Numbered from the stretch's first letter, positions 8,645 to 22,100 are shown. The stretch: DNA of 64,000 nt from Selenomonadaceae bacterium (GCA_017515635.1 JAFWFO010000024.1:29650-93649); one strand, 5' to 3'. Made by a program: numbers and translations. The notes: generated from the sequence alone by a model not told the origin.

Positions 8645-9778
8645 TTGGAATTTTTTAATGCGTTTGCCGTATCGCTTCAAGCGGTTTGGAACGACAGCGG
8701 CTTTTCGTCCTTCACCACGGGCAACGGTATAATGATTCTTGTCGGATTGCTGTTAATTTATATGGCGTTCGTCAAAGAATTTGAACCGCTGTTGCTCGGC
8801 CCGATTGCTTTCGGCTGTATTTTGGCGAACTTCCCGAACACAGGCTTTTTCGGCGAAGAAATGAACGTCATGAAGGCAATTAACTTCGGTATCACCAATG
8901 AAATTTTTCCGCCATTAATTTTCTTGGGCATCGGCGCAATGACGGACTTCAGCCCGCTTTTGGCTCGTCCGTCGACTTTGCTTTTGGGCGCGGCGGCACA
9001 AATCGGCGTGTTCGTTGCTCTCGGCGGCGCAATGGTTGTCGGCTTCAACGTTCATGAGGCGGCGGCTATCGGAATTATCGGCGGCGCGGACGGCCCCACA
9101 TCAATTTATTTGTCGACGAAACTTGCCCCGCATTTGCTCGGAGCCATCGCGGTCGCGGCGTATTCTTATATGTCGCTTGTCCCGATGATTCAACCGCCGA
9201 TTATGAAACTCATGACGACGCAGGCGGAACGCGAAATTGTCATGCAGGAACTTCGTCCCGTCACGAAATTTGAGCGAATTGTTTTCCCGATTGTTTCGAC
9301 GATTTTTATCAGCTTGCTTTTGCCGCCGATTGCCGCGTTGCTCGGTTGCTTGATGCTCGGCAATTTGTTCCGTGAATCGGGCGTCACCGACAGACTTTCG
9401 GACACCGCGCAGAATTCTTTGATTAATATCGTCACGATTTTCCTCGGCACGGGCACCGGCATGACCATGAGCGCGGAAAGTTTCCTGCGTGCGGATACTT
9501 TGCTGATTATCGGACTCGGTCTTGTCGCATTTATCGGCGGCACGGCCGGCGGCGTCCTCTTCGGCAAAATCATGTGCAAATTCACGGGCGGCGCAATTAA
9601 TCCGCTTATCGGCTCGGCGGGCGTCTCGGCTGTCCCGATGGCGGCTCGCGTCAGTCAGCTCGTCGGCATGAAATCCAAACCCGGCAATTATCTTTTAATG
9701 CACGCAATGGGACCGAACGTCGCCGGCGTTATCGGCACGGCGGTTGCGGCAGGCACCATGCTTGCCATGCTCAAATAA
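8645..9778 (+). CDS. Sodium-translocating decarboxylase beta subunit (OadB/GcdB/MmdB family)
   Basis: This 377-residue integral membrane protein couples decarboxylation of carboxybiotin to sodium export. It has about nine to eleven hydrophobic segments and the diagnostic motifs IGGADGPTSIY (146-155, with the Asp involved in sodium and proton coupling in characterised OadB proteins), GTGTGMTMSAESFL and NPLIGSAGVSAVPMAARV. The TTG start is set by a very strong AAAGGAGGGTGAT (8627-8639) that begins just past the oadG stop. OadB, GcdB and MmdB cannot be told apart here because the catalytic alpha subunit is absent. A terminator follows. Confidence 0.92.
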   Translation: MEFFNAFAVSLQAVWNDSGFSSFTTGNGIMILVGLLLIYMAFVKEFEPLLLGPIAFGCILANFPNTGFFGEEMNVMKAINFGITNEIFPPLIFLGIGAMTDFSPLLARPSTLLLGAAAQIGVFVALGGAMVVGFNVHEAAAIGIIGGADGPTSIYLSTKLAPHLLGAIAVAAYSYMSLVPMIQPPIMKLMTTQAEREIVMQELRPVTKFERIVFPIVSTIFISLLLPPIAALLGCLMLGNLFRESGVTDRLSDTAQNSLINIVTIFLGTGTGMTMSAESFLRADTLLIIGLGLVAFIGGTAGGVLFGKIMCKFTGGAINPLIGSAGVSAVPMAARVSQLVGMKSKPGNYLLMHAMGPNVAGVIGTAVAAGTMLAMLK

Positions 9779-9798
9779 CCTGTGCGTCAAAAATTTCA

Positions 9799-9834
9799 AA
9801 GCGGACATCCTAAGCAATGCCCGCTTAATTTTTT
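9799..9834 (+). terminator. Rho-independent terminator after oadB
   Basis: A 10-bp stem AAGCGGACAT / ATGCCCGCTT with one mismatch and an eight-base loop is followed by AA and six T residues, 21 bases after the oadB stop. Confidence 0.85.
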
Positions 9835-9871
9835 AATCAAACGATAACGAAACTTCGCCGCCGCGATTGGT

Positions 9872-9877
9872 TATAAT
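9872..9877 (+). promoter_or_regulatory. Probable -10 element for the giant gene
   Basis: A perfect TATAAT lies after the oadB terminator and about 240 bases upstream of the giant gene start. No convincing -35 hexamer is visible. The resulting 5' leader would be long and would include a heptamer repeat tract and a short ORF. Confidence 0.5.
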
Positions 9878-9958
9878 AAGGCGCAAGAATTAAGGAACGC
9901 TTGATTTTCGACGATTTATTTTTCGGAAGAATACGCGTTTGATTGTGCGTTGCGAATC

Positions 9959-9991
9959 AATTACGCATTACGCATTACGAATTACGCATTG
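9959..9991. repeat. ATTACGC heptamer repeat in the leader of the giant gene
   Basis: Tandem, slightly degenerate 7-base units (ATTACGC / ATTACGA) lie between the TATAAT and the leader ORF. The sequence family differs from the AAGCTTT heptamers but has the same period. Part of a related sequence (TTGCGCATTACG) appears in the inverted repeats near 53.3 and 53.6 kb. Confidence 0.8.
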
Positions 9992-10012
9992 AATTTTCGG
10001 GAGGTGGGGCTA

Positions 10013-10084
10013 ATGAGCGAACTTGCGGAATGTTTTTTAAGAAACGAAATGCGGCTCAGATTTTTGCGACTCAGGAGGCCTTGA
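10013..10084 (+). CDS. Possible 23-residue leader peptide of the giant gene
   Basis: An ATG at 10013 has a strong GGGAGGTGG (9999-10007) at good spacing and opens a 23-codon frame ending TGA at 10084, in a different frame from the giant gene. The product is Leu/Arg-rich (LRLRFLRLRRP near its end). Its stop lies 32 bases before the giant gene's ATG and 16 bases before that gene's ribosome binding site. It may be a translated leader controlling the downstream gene, or a chance ORF; only the ribosome binding site and position support it. Confidence 0.4.
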   Translation: MSELAECFLRNEMRLRFLRLRRP

Positions 10085-10116
10085 CCTCTACAATCACGGA
10101 AAGGAGACCAATTCTT

Positions 10117-13100
10117 ATGGATGAATTTATTTTCGACCTGCAACGGTTTGCCAACGCTGTCGTTTTGACGTGGGGAACACCATCAGGTGAATCAGAAGCA
10201 ACTTTGCTGGCGGACGGCGTGAAAGTTGAAAAATCTACAGGCAACAACACCAACGCTTACACGCTCACGGGTGATTCGTATACTGTCGCTGAAGGCACAA
10301 CGCTCAACCTTGACGCGCCGCTTCTTTTCACGGACACGACAACGCTAACCGTCAACGGAACAATCCAAGTCAACTCAAGCACAACAAGTTATGGAGATGG
10401 CTCGGCAGATGATTTCGTCATCGGTGTGAAAGCAGGCGGCAAGCTGACAATCAACGGCAGCGGCACAATCGACGGCTCGACTGCTTATAATTCCGACAAG
10501 CACCTTAACTGCGCCGTGAAAGTCACCATTAAAGGCGACGCAACATCTACCGAAAACGGCAACACGACGTTGACTGTTGGCGGCACCGTAAAGATTAAGG
10601 GCTACGAAAGCGGCATAAGCGGCAACGGCACACGCCACGGCACGACGATTACAATAAACGGCGGCGAAATTTCGGCAACCGCGACGCCTGATATAAGTGG
10701 CGATGGAACTCAAAGCACGGGTATTTATAACCCGCAGGACGGCATACTCACAATCACCGGCGGTACAATCACGGGCAAGGGCTCCGGCGTCGAAATGCGT
10801 TCGGGCACGCTTAACGTCAGCGGCGGCACAATTTCCTCGACGGCAGAAAGTTACAGTACCGCAAAAAATAAAAGCTCAGCAAGCGGTGCAACAACCACGG
10901 GCGCGGGCATTGCCATTGCTCAGCACACGACCAAAAAAGAAATCACCGCGAACATCACGAGCGGCAACATTTCGGGCGTGGTTGCGCTTTCCGTCACCAA
11001 TCCCGAAAGCAACGAGGCTACTGCGGGTGACGTTTCCGTTGACATCAAAGGCGGCACGTTCGAAAGCACGACCGGAGGAATCGCAATCGTCAACACCGAC
11101 ACACGCACAGAAGAAATCGACACTTCAAAAGCGACTGTCACCGGCGTGTTATTGACGTGCGAAAAATCCGAAACTGACAACGACGGCAAACTTAAAGTCA
11201 CGAATGCCACGCTCAGCGGCACGGGCGAAATTGAACTTGCCAAAGGCAGCACGATTGTCTTCGGCGGTAAGACGTTCACTTTGTCGGAAAAAGCGGAAGT
11301 CACCGTAACAAGCGACACTGAAATTACAATCGGCAATACAACATTCACCATTTCGGATAATGACGATGTCGTTGCCACTACGGGCAGTGCCAAATTTGTT
11401 GCCGCTGCGGATACAATCACAATCGGTGCGGACGGAGCTTTGACGACGGCTAACCAATGGTACAAAGTCATAGCTGTCGACGGAATGCTTGAGCTTGCCC
11501 CAACAGATTTTGGCACTACCGACGGATACAAAGGCAGTGTCGTAACGAGCAGCGACGGCAAGACGACATACGCCACGTTGACGACTAACGAAGGCGGCAA
11601 AACTTACTCTTTCGCGGGAACAGATAAGGCGTCGGCACTCACCGCAATTACTTTGACCGGCTTCACGGACAAAAGCGTGGAGTTCGGCAATGTCGCGACG
11701 AGTACTTCAATTACGGTTGGCAGTACGCCGCAATTCACGGTTGACACTTCGGACTTTACTCTTGCAGTCGGTGCTGACGGCGGCGTTTCGGTCAACGGAA
11801 ATGTCACGTTGAATGACGGCACGCTTGCCACTTCGGACAAAAACACAATCACGGCGAATAACAAAGTAATCCAAGCCACGTCGGGCAACGGCATTACCGT
11901 TACCAACAACAACAATACTGTCACAATCGGCGGGCTTAATGCTGAGGACACATTCAAAGTAGGCAGCACGACCTACACGATGAAAAATCTCGGTGACACG
12001 CCCGTTGCTTACACTGGCAGCCAAATTCTCCTCGACGACGACAACAATACCATTGCGGGCACTGACAGCATTGACGTTGCCACGCTTGAGGCGGCGACGG
12101 CTTATACCGTCAGCAACGTCAGCAACTTAGACATCAGAAATAATCCGACGGTTCCTGTCGTTGTCATCAGCAACAATAAGCTTGTCGTAAAACTCGAAAA
12201 AGACGGTACTGCTTACAAGTTGACATCCCTTACCGAAGAAAAAATTGACAACTTCACGGTCAATATCGGAACCGGCTTTGTGGTCAACTTTGAGGAATTT
12301 ACGTCGACGACCGCCCCGACAATTACGGCGAAGAGCGCGACTTTCACCGTCACCCCGACTTCGGATACGCCTTTCACCGTCAATACCACGAGCTCTTGTG
12401 CGACTATCAACGATGCGTCCGCAATTGCTTTGACGACGGGAACAATCAACGCAACTTCGGGCGTCAAAATTACTGCGAGCGACTACACCGTCACGGCGGA
12501 CACGGGCGCAACAATCACCGTCAGTAGCGACGGCAAAGTCGGCGGCATTGACAACGCGAAAACCGATAAATTCACTGTCACCAAAGACGAAACACCGACA
12601 ACTTATCAATACATTTCCGGCGACATCGGGCTTGCCACGACGAACGGCACGAACATCACGGGCATTGTCAAAACCGACAGCTTTAGCAAAAACACGCTCA
12701 CGCTCGAAAACGTCGAAATCACGAATGTTATTGCTCCCACCGAGAAAGTTCTCGACCTGACGGCGACAAAACTTGCGGCAGGCGACTATACGGTTCTGAA
12801 CAGCACAACCGCTAACAACATAACCAAACTTGCCACGCTCACTTACGTGGCGGCGACGGAAGGGGAGAATCCAACTTCCGCAACTTACGAGCTCAAGAAA
12901 GTTGCGAGCGATGTTGCAAGCAAAATTACTTCCGTCAACCTCAAAGACGCGGCGGCAACCGTCACGACAGATTTTGACACGAACGTCACCACGACAGCGA
13001 CGACGGGCGGCACTTTCACCGTCAACACCCAAAAATTTGTCGGCACGACAGGACTTACAATCGCGGCAAAGAGTGACGGCAAGACCGCCACGCTCACAAG

Positions 13101-16100
13101 CGGCACCGTCACGCTCGCCGCAGGAGAATCCGTCACCGACACGAGTGCCAACAAGACCGTCACCGCAGGCACGGGCACAACGCTCACTTACACGGCGGAC
13201 ACCGACACAATCACGGTCACCAGCGAAAATGGTGGCACGTTCACCGTTGACGACACCACTTACACGAAGAATGCTAGCGGCTACTTGACGAAGGGAACCG
13301 GCACAGACCTTAAACTCTGGAAAGGCGAAGAATACACTTTGGGTGATCTTGCTTATCAAAGCTCTTGGAGCGACATCACCATTGCGACTGACAACATTAT
13401 CCAAATCACGAACAACACGGACACCATTTTTGCCACTGAAGACGGAACGCCCCTTGCTGTGTGCACAAAGAAACAGTCTAATGGTAGCCAATATGTTGAA
13501 TTGGTTCCTTATGGCGATTCATCGATTGATTTGTCGAAGTACACCATCAATGTCAGCGATCTGACGTCTCATCTCTTTCTCCGCCACGCTTCTTACAGCG
13601 ATAAGGAAACTTCCCCGACGATAACTGTGAGTTCGGGTGCAAAGCTCAAAGTTATCAGTTACACAAAGCCTGCTGCCGGCTTCGACGTTTACGACAGTAC
13701 CGAAACTACTCCTGCATGGATTAGAAAATCAACCAGCAATACGAACGCATCAGATGAGATTAAGTTCATTTTGTTCGACGGCGAAATTCAGCTGAAGGAA
13801 AAACAAACCGTCTATTTTGGCTCGAAAGAAGGTAAATCGCTCGAAACGAATGTCAACGATTTCATTGTCAGCTATGAAACCGCCACCTCCGACGGCTCTA
13901 CCACGACGACGACAAAAATCACTCCGCCATCAGGCAAGACAACGTTCACATTCGACGAAAAAAACTACACGGCTTCCAATTCCATCACCATCGAACAAAC
14001 TGTCAAAGGCGAAGGCGAAGACGCAACAACAACCAAAGTCACCGCAAAAAATGGCACTTCGTTTACAATCGGCGATACAACATACAACGTCACTTCAAAC
14101 GGCGTAATTACCACCACCCAAGACAACGCCACTAAAGTTTACACGGGCGAAGTTACGTTAGCCGGCACGACGGCGGTTACTTTTGATGTCGACGAACTCA
14201 CCAACGGCGAAAGTATGGTCGCGGTGAAGGAAGCTCCCGACGGTGACATAACTATCGCGGCGAACGATTTATCTAAGACGGGCGAATATCTTGTTTTGGT
14301 CGACAGCACAAGCACACTCTCAAAACAATACGGCGTGCTCGAAAAGACAGGCGACAACACTTACACGCTCACTCAGCCGGATGATAAAAAAATTCTGGAG
14401 AACTACACCGCGCCTTCTTCCGTGACAATCGATTCAGCTGTTGCACAAAGCGGCACCGTCACTTTCGATTCCGCGTTCGTCGGCAAGAAAATTTCCGTCG
14501 GAGATAATCAGATAAACGCCTCTCTCGTCAGTGATTCCGTTTTCGCGGTCGGCAATAAAGACGGCATAGCTTACGTCACGGGCGCCGGCGTAGTCACTTT
14601 GAGCGGTGGCAGTATCAGAGCGGACAACTCCACTCAAACCATTGCTTTGAGCAAAGCCTATTCCATTTCGAGCAGCAAGGGCGACGGTGACAGCCTCGAC
14701 GGTGTCGTTGTTTCGTCCTCCGGCATTGTCGGCGATATCGAAAACGGCGAATCTTTCTCGGTCAACAGTGCCGAATACACGTATAACGCAAAATTTGGTT
14801 TAAAGACTTCCGACAGCATTCTTTCGAACAGCGTTGCCACGGTGGACAACAACAGTGTCATGTCCGTCAAACTTGCGGATCTCTCCAACAAAGACAAGTT
14901 CATGGCCATTGTCGCTCCCAAAAACAGTCTTTTGGCTATCAGTTCGTCAATTCCGAGCAACGGTATCATTGTCGACGATAAAGACGATATGTCCGTCAAA
15001 TACGGCGACTTCAAGAGCAGTTTGGTCAGCGGCACAAAGTACGTCACCATCTCAAGTGACGCCGGTAACTTTGCGAGCGCAGATAATCTCAGCATTTCCG
15101 TCGGCGACAACACAGACGCTTTCTTCAGTCTCAATTCGGCGGATGAATTTAAAGACGTGACGATTAACGCCAATTCGCACGCAACTTTCAAAGTCACCGC
15201 AGTTGGTTCTGCAAAGACATTCACCGTCAGCGGCAAAGATGAGGAACCGACCATCACGGGCGCAACGGAAATAACTTTGATCGACGGCACAATCACCGCT
15301 ACAGACGGGCAAAAGGTCAAACTCGGCGAAGGCGACAACGCTCAAACGCTTGCGGTTACCGAAGGCTCCCTCGTCATTACACAGGACGACGACGATAACT
15401 GGACGGTCACGGGAACAAGTGCCGCCAAGTTCAACTTCAACGGTAAAAATTACGAGATTAACGCCGTCACCGACAAAGTTACTTTCACACTCGGCGAAAA
15501 CGATGTTTCAATCGGCTCGCTCAGCGAAAACGAATCCTTCACTTACGGCGAAAATCAATACTCGCTCAAGAGCGCGGGACGACTGATTACCTCCGACGAC
15601 GACAACGCTTACAAAGTCTACAAAGATTCTTTAACCGACAGCGTCACTACGATAGAACTTAACGACAACGAAAACTGGAACGGACTTGTTACAATTTCTT
15701 CGGATAATCTTACGGCGTCCATTCCGCCCGCAAACACGGCGCAGACCGCTATAATCATGGACAGCGGTTTCACCAAGACTTACGGCACACTTACTTCGGA
15801 TGGCAAAAACTGGTCGATTGACTCAACCCAAGAAGAAGATGCACTGAATAAAATCTTCATCGGCAAGGGTAACCGTTCCGTCAGTCTTTCAAATTTCTTT
15901 GCCTCATTGCCTAACCATTCCACCTCAATAGAAGCGGAGGGCGTGGCAACCTTCACTGTCGCCGACAACGAGACCCTCGGATTCGTCGTCACGATTGACG
16001 GCACTGCGGCAAGCGTAAGCGACGTGTCGTCTGTCTCTCTGCTGAGCGGCTCGCTCACGGCGGACGAAAATATTCCTTCCGTCAAGGCGAACAACTACGT

Positions 16101-19100
16101 CGTTGCGGAGGCAAGCGAGAACGACAGCATAATCGTCGTAAATGACGGCAGCGGCGTTTCGGTCGGCGGACTCAACGAAGGCGAAAACTTCAAAGTCAAC
16201 ACCAAAGGTTACAGCATGACGAAAATCGGTGTCACCGACGGCGTATCACTGTTGGCGGACACCAAACCTACTTCAAACGAGGACAAGTACACTCTCGCGC
16301 TGTCGGATTTGCAGGACGGCACGTGGAAAAATTTGATTACCGTCGGCAACGGCTTATCAGTCGACGCGAACTCAGATACGGGCTTCGTCGTCAGTGAAAA
16401 TAAAGAAAGCCTCTATGCAGAATTAACGGGCGATTCCGCAACCGGCTTTACCTATGCTTCGGTCGACAATGCCGACGAGTGGACTGATGGCAAATCAAGT
16501 GCCGTCAGCATTAACAACACGACGCTCACTTTGCCCGACGACTTTGCCTCAATCAAAGCCATTCAATCGCAAGCGGAATTCTCCATAACTGCGGCGGGCA
16601 ACTCAACTTACACCGTCAAAGATTCTTCCGACGGTGCGTCAATCACGGGCGCAAATTCAATCACCCAAACCGCAGGCAATATTTTGCTCAGCGACTCGGC
16701 TCAAAGCGTCACGGCCGGCGAAGATAAAATTTCTTTCGCAAGCGTCAACAGCTCTGCAACAGAGGCGGACGGCATAATCAATGTTTCCGTCACCGGCGAA
16801 AATGTTTCTGTCGGCGGACTTGACGACGGCGAATCGTTCAAAGTCGACAACGAAACTTATACCGTCACGGGCAACAAACTTACCAAAGGCGACAAGCTGT
16901 GGAAAGATTCGATTGATTCTTCCAACAAAGCCGTGGACGTTTCCAAACTCGCAGACGAATACTGGACAGCGCAGATTGTGGCTCCCAACGGTGAACTTAA
17001 TCTCACCAAATCAAATATTTCACTTGCGGCGGGCGGCGCATTCATTGTCGACAGTTACGGCTCCGATAAAATTTACGGCACGTTGATTTCGGTATCGGGC
17101 GGCGAAGCAAATGCCGGCTATAGTCTTTCAGCCGACGGCGCGACTGCGAGCCTGTCTTCGATTACAATCGACAACATTTACTACGGCGGCAGCGGAAAAG
17201 AAACTGCAGTTCCTTTCATCTTCACGGAAGACTTTGCCAACGTTTCAATCACGGCGGGCGATCACGTTTTCGCCGTCACCGACGATACTGAGGAATTCGT
17301 CGTTAAATATCAGCCGCAATATCCGAAACTCTCCGTTGAAAATGCCGCAAGCGTCAGTTTAATTTCGGGCGAAATTACCCCGTCCACGGAAAAGCAAAAA
17401 ATTTTCACGGGCAACGATTCAATCACGGCGGCTCAAGGCTTGAACGTCACCAACGACGGCACTGTCATTAAAATCAGCGGTATCGGCGTCAACGTCGGCG
17501 AAGGCGGCGACACGGACGGCAAATTTGTCGTCAACAACACGAATTACCAATACATTGCCAAACTCGGAAGTCTCGTCACGACGGATACGCAAGGCACGTC
17601 AATCACGGGCGTTGTCGGCTCCACTGCCTTTAATTCGGTTTCGAGTGGGAACAGCACGGGCGGCAAATTCACGCTCGGCGTTGACGATACTACCAACGCC
17701 ATTGCTCCGACGAAGGACGACAGCACGCTTGACCTTACGGAAGTCGACGAAGAAAAAACCGTTTTGAGCAGTCTTAACCCGAATGATGAAAACATCACCA
17801 AACTTGCCGACCTTACTTACTCGGCAACTGCAAACGCCGTGACTTTTGAACTCAAACAAGAGGAAGGCTATAGTGGGGCAATTAATTCCGTTTTGCTTGG
17901 CGCGGAAGATACCAAACTTGAAACCGACTTCGCAATTCCCGCCGTCAAAACGAGCGAGCATAACTACAAATCTCTCACTTACACAATCGGCGACGCAACT
18001 TACAAACCCGACAAATTGAACAAAACCAATCCGAATTCTACTTCTGCGATAACCGTTGCCGTAATCGAGGACGGGGCGTCTTCGGCGTTGACGGACGGCA
18101 AAGTTGTTCTTGACCCGGACAGCACGGATACAAATTTCGTCAAAGTCTCCACCGACGGCGAAAATACCAACACAATCAAGGCGACTGAGGGCGACGGCAT
18201 GACCGTTGAAGTAGCGACTACGGGCGAAGGCGACGCCGCCGAAACCACAGTCACAATCGACGGGCTTGCCAACGACGATAAATTTACCGTCGACGACAAG
18301 AGCTATCAGGTTATGTCCGGCAACCTCATCAACGTCACCGACAAATATCTCTGGACAAACACAACCGATACATTCTCGGACGGCGTCACCCTTTCCGAAC
18401 TTGCCGACCTCGACGAAAACTGGCTTAAGATCCGCACAATCGACGGCAACCTTACAATCAATGACGACGAACTTTTCGTTGACGGCACAAAACAGCTTAC
18501 CAAAGTTGATTTGTACAACAGCGAACTTGACAAAGGAATTACTTACGGCAAACTTACCAAGAACGAGGACGACAGCGGAAAAGTCACGTCTTACACGCTC
18601 AAAAAAGTTAAAGCCGATACTGATTTGACTTCAATCACGCTGGACAATACGAAATTCAGCGCGACTCCGACGGCGGCTAATGACGGTAGCGGCGAGCTTA
18701 CAATCACACCCGCAACTGAAACCGACGCCTTGAAAGTCACGGGCACGGATAAAGTCACACTCGAAAGCGGCACAATCGACGCGACAATTCCCGTCACGGC
18801 GGGCGACTACACCGTCACCGCTTCCGACGGCGCAAAAATCACCGTCACCAAAGAAGGCGACGCAATTTCAATCGGCGGCATTGACGGGGCAACCGACAAA
18901 TTCACCGTTTCGGACGGCAAGAACACAACGACTTATCAATTCGTCGACAATATTCTTATCAAGCTGGGCACGGACGGCAAAACAATCGAAGGCGTTGTCA
19001 CTACGGGCTTTGACACCGACGAAGGCACGCTCTCGCTTAATGACGCCGTCACTACCGACGCCATTGCTCCGACAGACGGCACGCTTGATTTGACCACTAC

Positions 19101-22100
19101 GGCGGCAACCACGCCGGGCACGAAAACTGTTTTGAGCAGTCTCGACACGACGAAAAACGTTACCAGACTTGCCGACCTTGAAGTCGAAGACGCAACTTTC
19201 ACATTCACCAATCCCGCAGATAACGTTGAAACTTCAATCACTTCAATCAAACTCGGCGCGACGGCGGCAACTGTCGATACGCCTTTCAACACGCTCGTCA
19301 CCACGACAGCGGGCACAGGCACTGTAACCTTTGAAGTCAACGGCAACAAATTCGCGGCGGAAAAATCTGCTCTCGAAATTAAATCGGGCACGGCAAGCGG
19401 CGAATCCACGCTTACTAAAGGTACCGTCACGCTCAACGCAGAAGAATTCGTCACCGACACCGACACAGGCAAGACCGTCACCGCAGGCACGGGCACAACG
19501 CTCACTTACACGGCGGACACCGACACCGTTACCGAACTTTCGGACGACGAATCTTTCACTGTCAAAACGACCGACGGCACCTCGACCGAATACACCATGA
19601 AGGGTATCGGCTTGACCACCACCGAAGTCACGGGCACGGGTTCTACCGCTACAACCACCGATAAAGTTTGGACGGCGGATAACGAAACTTCCTTCACGCT
19701 GGCAGACCTTGACAACTCAAAAAACTGGAGCACTTTCGCGACAGCAGACGAGGACGGCACATTGACGATTGACGGCGATTCGACTGCGGGCATTATCGTT
19801 GCCGACGACGAATCTGCGCGGCTGGCAAATCTCGAAGGCACGGCGGCTACGGGCTTCACTTTGACGCCTTACACCGGCAGCAAAGAAACTTTGAGCGGCG
19901 TCACCGTCAACGGCGTGATTGCAACGTTGGATCCGAGTTACACGAACATCACCGCCAACTATACGACAACTTTCACCGTCAACCCGAACGGCAAAAATAC
20001 GTTCACTGTCAACGCTTCGGCAAAAGACAACGACGGAACCGCTTCACCTGCAAGCGTCACGGGCGCAACGGACGTTAATCTTACAAGCGGCTCGCTTACA
20101 ATGAAAGGCACCACAAGCAATGCGACTGAAGTTCCCATCACGGCGGGCGGCTACACAATCAGCAAACTCGGCGGCAGCGGCGGCGGCACAATCGTCGTTT
20201 CCGCAACCGAAAGCGGCGACAAAACAACCGTCACTGTCAGCGACATTGTCGCCGACGAATACTTCACCGTTACCGACGGCGACGGCAATGCCACAACTTA
20301 CAAAAAACCTAAAGGCGATGTTGGTCTCGTTGCCTTTGACTCAGAAAACAAACTTAAAGGCGTTGTCGAGGGCTTTAATTCGACCTCGAAATCTGTCGAA
20401 CTCGGCACGGATATAACGCCCGCACTTGTTCCCGACAAAGGCAAACTCGACTTGAGCAAGGTGACGACGAACGCCACGATTCTCGACAGCGATACAAATC
20501 CCACGAATGTTATCGGCACGCTTGCCAAAGGCGACAGCGGCAACTTCACGCTCACGCCTGCGGATGGCTTCCCGAATTTCACAATCAACACCACAAAATT
20601 AATTGACTCCGTCGCCATGAGCAAAAACGGCACGGGCGTCGATAAACTTTCCGTTGCAGTGGCGGGCATTAAAGTCACCACGACCGACGCAGACGCTTAC
20701 ACCGTCAACGACATTACTTACACCGCGACGGCTCCGCTGATAATCACCACGACCGCCGACAGCTCCACGCTCGACACCGGTACCGTCACGCTTGGCACCG
20801 ACGCGCCGAAAGTCACGGGCACGAACGAACTTAAGACCGTCGAAGTCACCGCCGGCGAAATTACTGCCACCGCTCAAAACGGCGCAATCACTTTGTCGAA
20901 CATCGGCACGGGCACAACCAAAGATAAATTCACCGTCACCACCGCTGACGACAAGTCGACTGATTACGAAATGAACGGTATCGGCTTGACGAAGGAAAGC
21001 GGCAAAAAAGTTTTGGGCGACACTCAACCCGAAGACGCCGAAAACTTCAGCGTTGCAGTTGCAAGCCTCGATACGGAAACTTGGCTTGACGTTGTCAGCG
21101 AAGCTCCGCTCACAATCAACGCCGAAAGCAAAGACGCCGTTGTTGCCGACGAAGATTTGACTAATCGTATCGGCACGCTCAAGAAAAATTCCGACAATAC
21201 TTTCACGCTCACCAAAGGCACAACCGACATTTTGAAAGAAGTCACCGTTGACGGCGTGACTGCCAACTTTGATAAAGATTTCGCCAATCTGCTCGAAATC
21301 ACGGCGACGGGCGGCAAATTCACCGTCACCGAATTAACCGACACGAACGCCAACTTCACCGTCACCGACACCGCCGAAAAAACTACCCTCGCGAACGCGG
21401 CAAAAGTTTCTTTGACGAGCGGCACACTTTCCGACTTGACGAGCACAACCGAAGTTACTGCGGGCGACTACACCATCACGGCGGGCAGTGAAAAAATTGA
21501 CATCACCGTTGACGGCGACACCGTTAAAATCGGCGGCATTGGCGCGAAGGACGAAACTTTCACCGTCACCGACAACAGCGCAGATTCGCCCAAATCCGTT
21601 ACTTATCAATATTTCAACGGCATTCTCGTTACCGTCGGCACGGACGGCAACACGACCAAAATCACGGGGCTTGTCGCAACTGAGGACTTCGACGCGACCA
21701 CAGGCACTTACACGCTCGGCAATCCGCCCACCAGTGTTACCGCGCCTGAAGACGGCTCACTTGATTTGTCTGACGTCACCGAATCGAAAACAACGATTTT
21801 GAGCAGCACCGATCCTGCCGCCACAACGACACCGACCAAACTCGGCGAGATTACCGTTAACGAAGATGGCTCCATTGAAGTTACCGGCACGGCGAACGAC
21901 ATCAACGAAATTAAACTTGGCACCGCGCCTCAAACCGTCACCACGAAATTTGACACGACTGTTACCACGCCCAAAGCTGGCGGTATTTTCACCGTCAACG
22001 GCGAAAAATTTGCGGCGACCAATGATCTCAAAATTGCGGCGACTTACGATGAAGCTGAACAATCGGGCGACGCCACACTTACAACAGGCACTGTCGAACT

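Noticed and set aside
9943..10116. Upstream extension of the giant gene to a TTG at 9943 or the ATG at 10030
   Set aside because: The extension reads through the heptamer repeat and lacks a ribosome binding site. The ATG at 10117 has a good AAGGAGA and the clean MDEFIFDLQRFA start.
12127..13491. Long antisense frame (454 codons, minus) and similar frames inside the giant gene
   Set aside because: These are shadows caused by the biased codon use of the Thr/Val/Asp-rich repeats. They lack ribosome binding sites and their products look like reverse-frame noise.
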